In this document: positions 63,576-64,000 of the stretch, in pieces | Layout of the letters: each line of letters opens with the position of its first letter | Position numbering within the stretch: position 1 is the stretch's first letter | DNA from: Nematopogon swammerdamellus | Taxonomy: Eukaryota; Arthropoda; Insecta; Lepidoptera; Adelidae | Assembly (NCBI GenBank): GCA_946902875.1 | Contig: OX336340.1 | Coordinates: 13,655,566 to 13,719,565 of the forward strand | Reading direction: 5' to 3' | DNA length: 64,000 nt | Position numbers and translations under genes: made by a program | The notes under the pieces: model-generated | The model's input: only the letters and a program-made list of their open reading frames with translations | Database searches by the model: none | Told to the model about the DNA's origin: nothing

Positions 63576-63717
63576 ATGTCAAGTCAACTTCTAGTGTCCG
63601 ATGCAAAATACTACTTTGATGACGACAGCATAAGATTCAATATGGAATCGTGCAAGTTGACTGAAGTTTGCGTCATAGAAGATGCACCTATTCGAAATTT
63701 AGAGAGAAAACGTTATT

Positions 63718-63830
63718 GACCCGGTGGCGAAATGTTAACGCACTCGCGGCTCAAAGCGGATTTCCAGGTTCGAATCCTGGTTGGGACGTATTTTTTCTCT
63801 CCATTTTCGCCTGTTCATCTATCTAAATCT
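63718..63830 (+). repeat. tRNA-derived short repeat
   Basis: GTGGCGAAATGTTAACGCAC, then a perfect T-arm CCAGGTTCGAATCCTGG at 63764-63780, a T-run and CTGTTCATCTATCTAAATC. The acceptor stem does not pair convincingly. Confidence 0.55.
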
Positions 63831-63924
63831 TTGCCTCCGGGCTAATTAATTATGTTAGTACTTTGCGAAATGTCAATGTAAATTAAATTGGGTAAGCATA
63901 ATACAAAAAAAAATTACATACATA

Positions 63925-64000
63925 CATAGCGTCACGCCTGTTTCCCGGTGGGGTAGGCAGAGACAACGGATCTCCACGTGCCACGATCCTGACACACCTC
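63925..64000 (-). repeat. SINE-like repeat (TATG-tailed), cut by the window end
   Basis: ACATACATAGCGTCACGCCT, GTTTCCCGGTGGGGTAGGCA and ACGTGCCACGATCCTGACAC: a common lepidopteran repeat related in layout to family B. Confidence 0.6.

Noticed and set aside
1..64000. Endogenous viral sequence
   Set aside because: No capsid, envelope or viral polymerase-like ORF was noticed; all reverse-transcriptase-related sequence is of LINE type.

Overview
The window is eukaryotic and looks like a moth or butterfly (Lepidoptera). It is AT-rich, has spliceosomal introns with GT-AG borders, carries two RR-1 (Rebers-Riddiford) cuticular protein genes on the minus strand, and is packed with repeat families I recognise from lepidopteran genomes: tRNA-derived SINEs, LINE tails, a Lep1-like Helitron, and dispersed repeats carrying CGAGTCGGACTCGC and CGGAACCCTAAAAA. 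Nothing bacterial, organellar or viral was seen.

Layout. 1-7.8 kb: flank, then a LINE with an intact 1008-residue endonuclease/reverse-transcriptase ORF (1578-4604, minus), a SINE, a LINE tail, a 56-bp-arm palindrome and a tRNA-like SINE head. 7.86-20.5 kb: cuticle gene 1 (minus), a complete five-exon model of 333 residues whose splice phases all agree, with a TATA box at 20604-20611. Its second intron is about 10.6 kb and full of mobile DNA (a MITE with an 8-bp target duplication, a higher-order minisatellite, a 146-bp-arm foldback, SINEs). 20.6-49.3 kb: intergenic repeat territory. It holds a cluster of AACCGGTT palindromes 2.4 kb upstream of cuticle gene 1, five fragments of a LINE with a restriction-like endonuclease (counting those in introns), many SINEs, a mariner fragment, and the first large composite repeat (44880-49052). 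49.37-57.52 kb: the last four exons of cuticle gene 2 (minus); its signal-peptide exon(s) were not found. Its introns carry a THAP-domain exon and a LINE ORF in antisense. 58.6-63.1 kb: an inverted second copy of the composite repeat, interrupted by a hAT-type element with a perfect 8-bp target duplication.

The two host genes make secreted chitin-binding proteins of the epidermal cuticle and form part of a same-strand RR-1 cluster. The strongest leads are: (i) a composite element made of a 130-bp satellite, the C-terminus of a Helitron/Pif1-type helicase and a 549-bp near-perfect palindrome, present as an inverted pair bracketing cuticle gene 2; (ii) a SINE family whose head joins tRNA-like promoter boxes to a stretch of 5S rRNA; (iii) nine exact AACCGGTT sites in about 215 bp, the known Grainyhead palindrome, upstream of an epidermal gene. 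All calls are from reading the sequence; no database search was possible.
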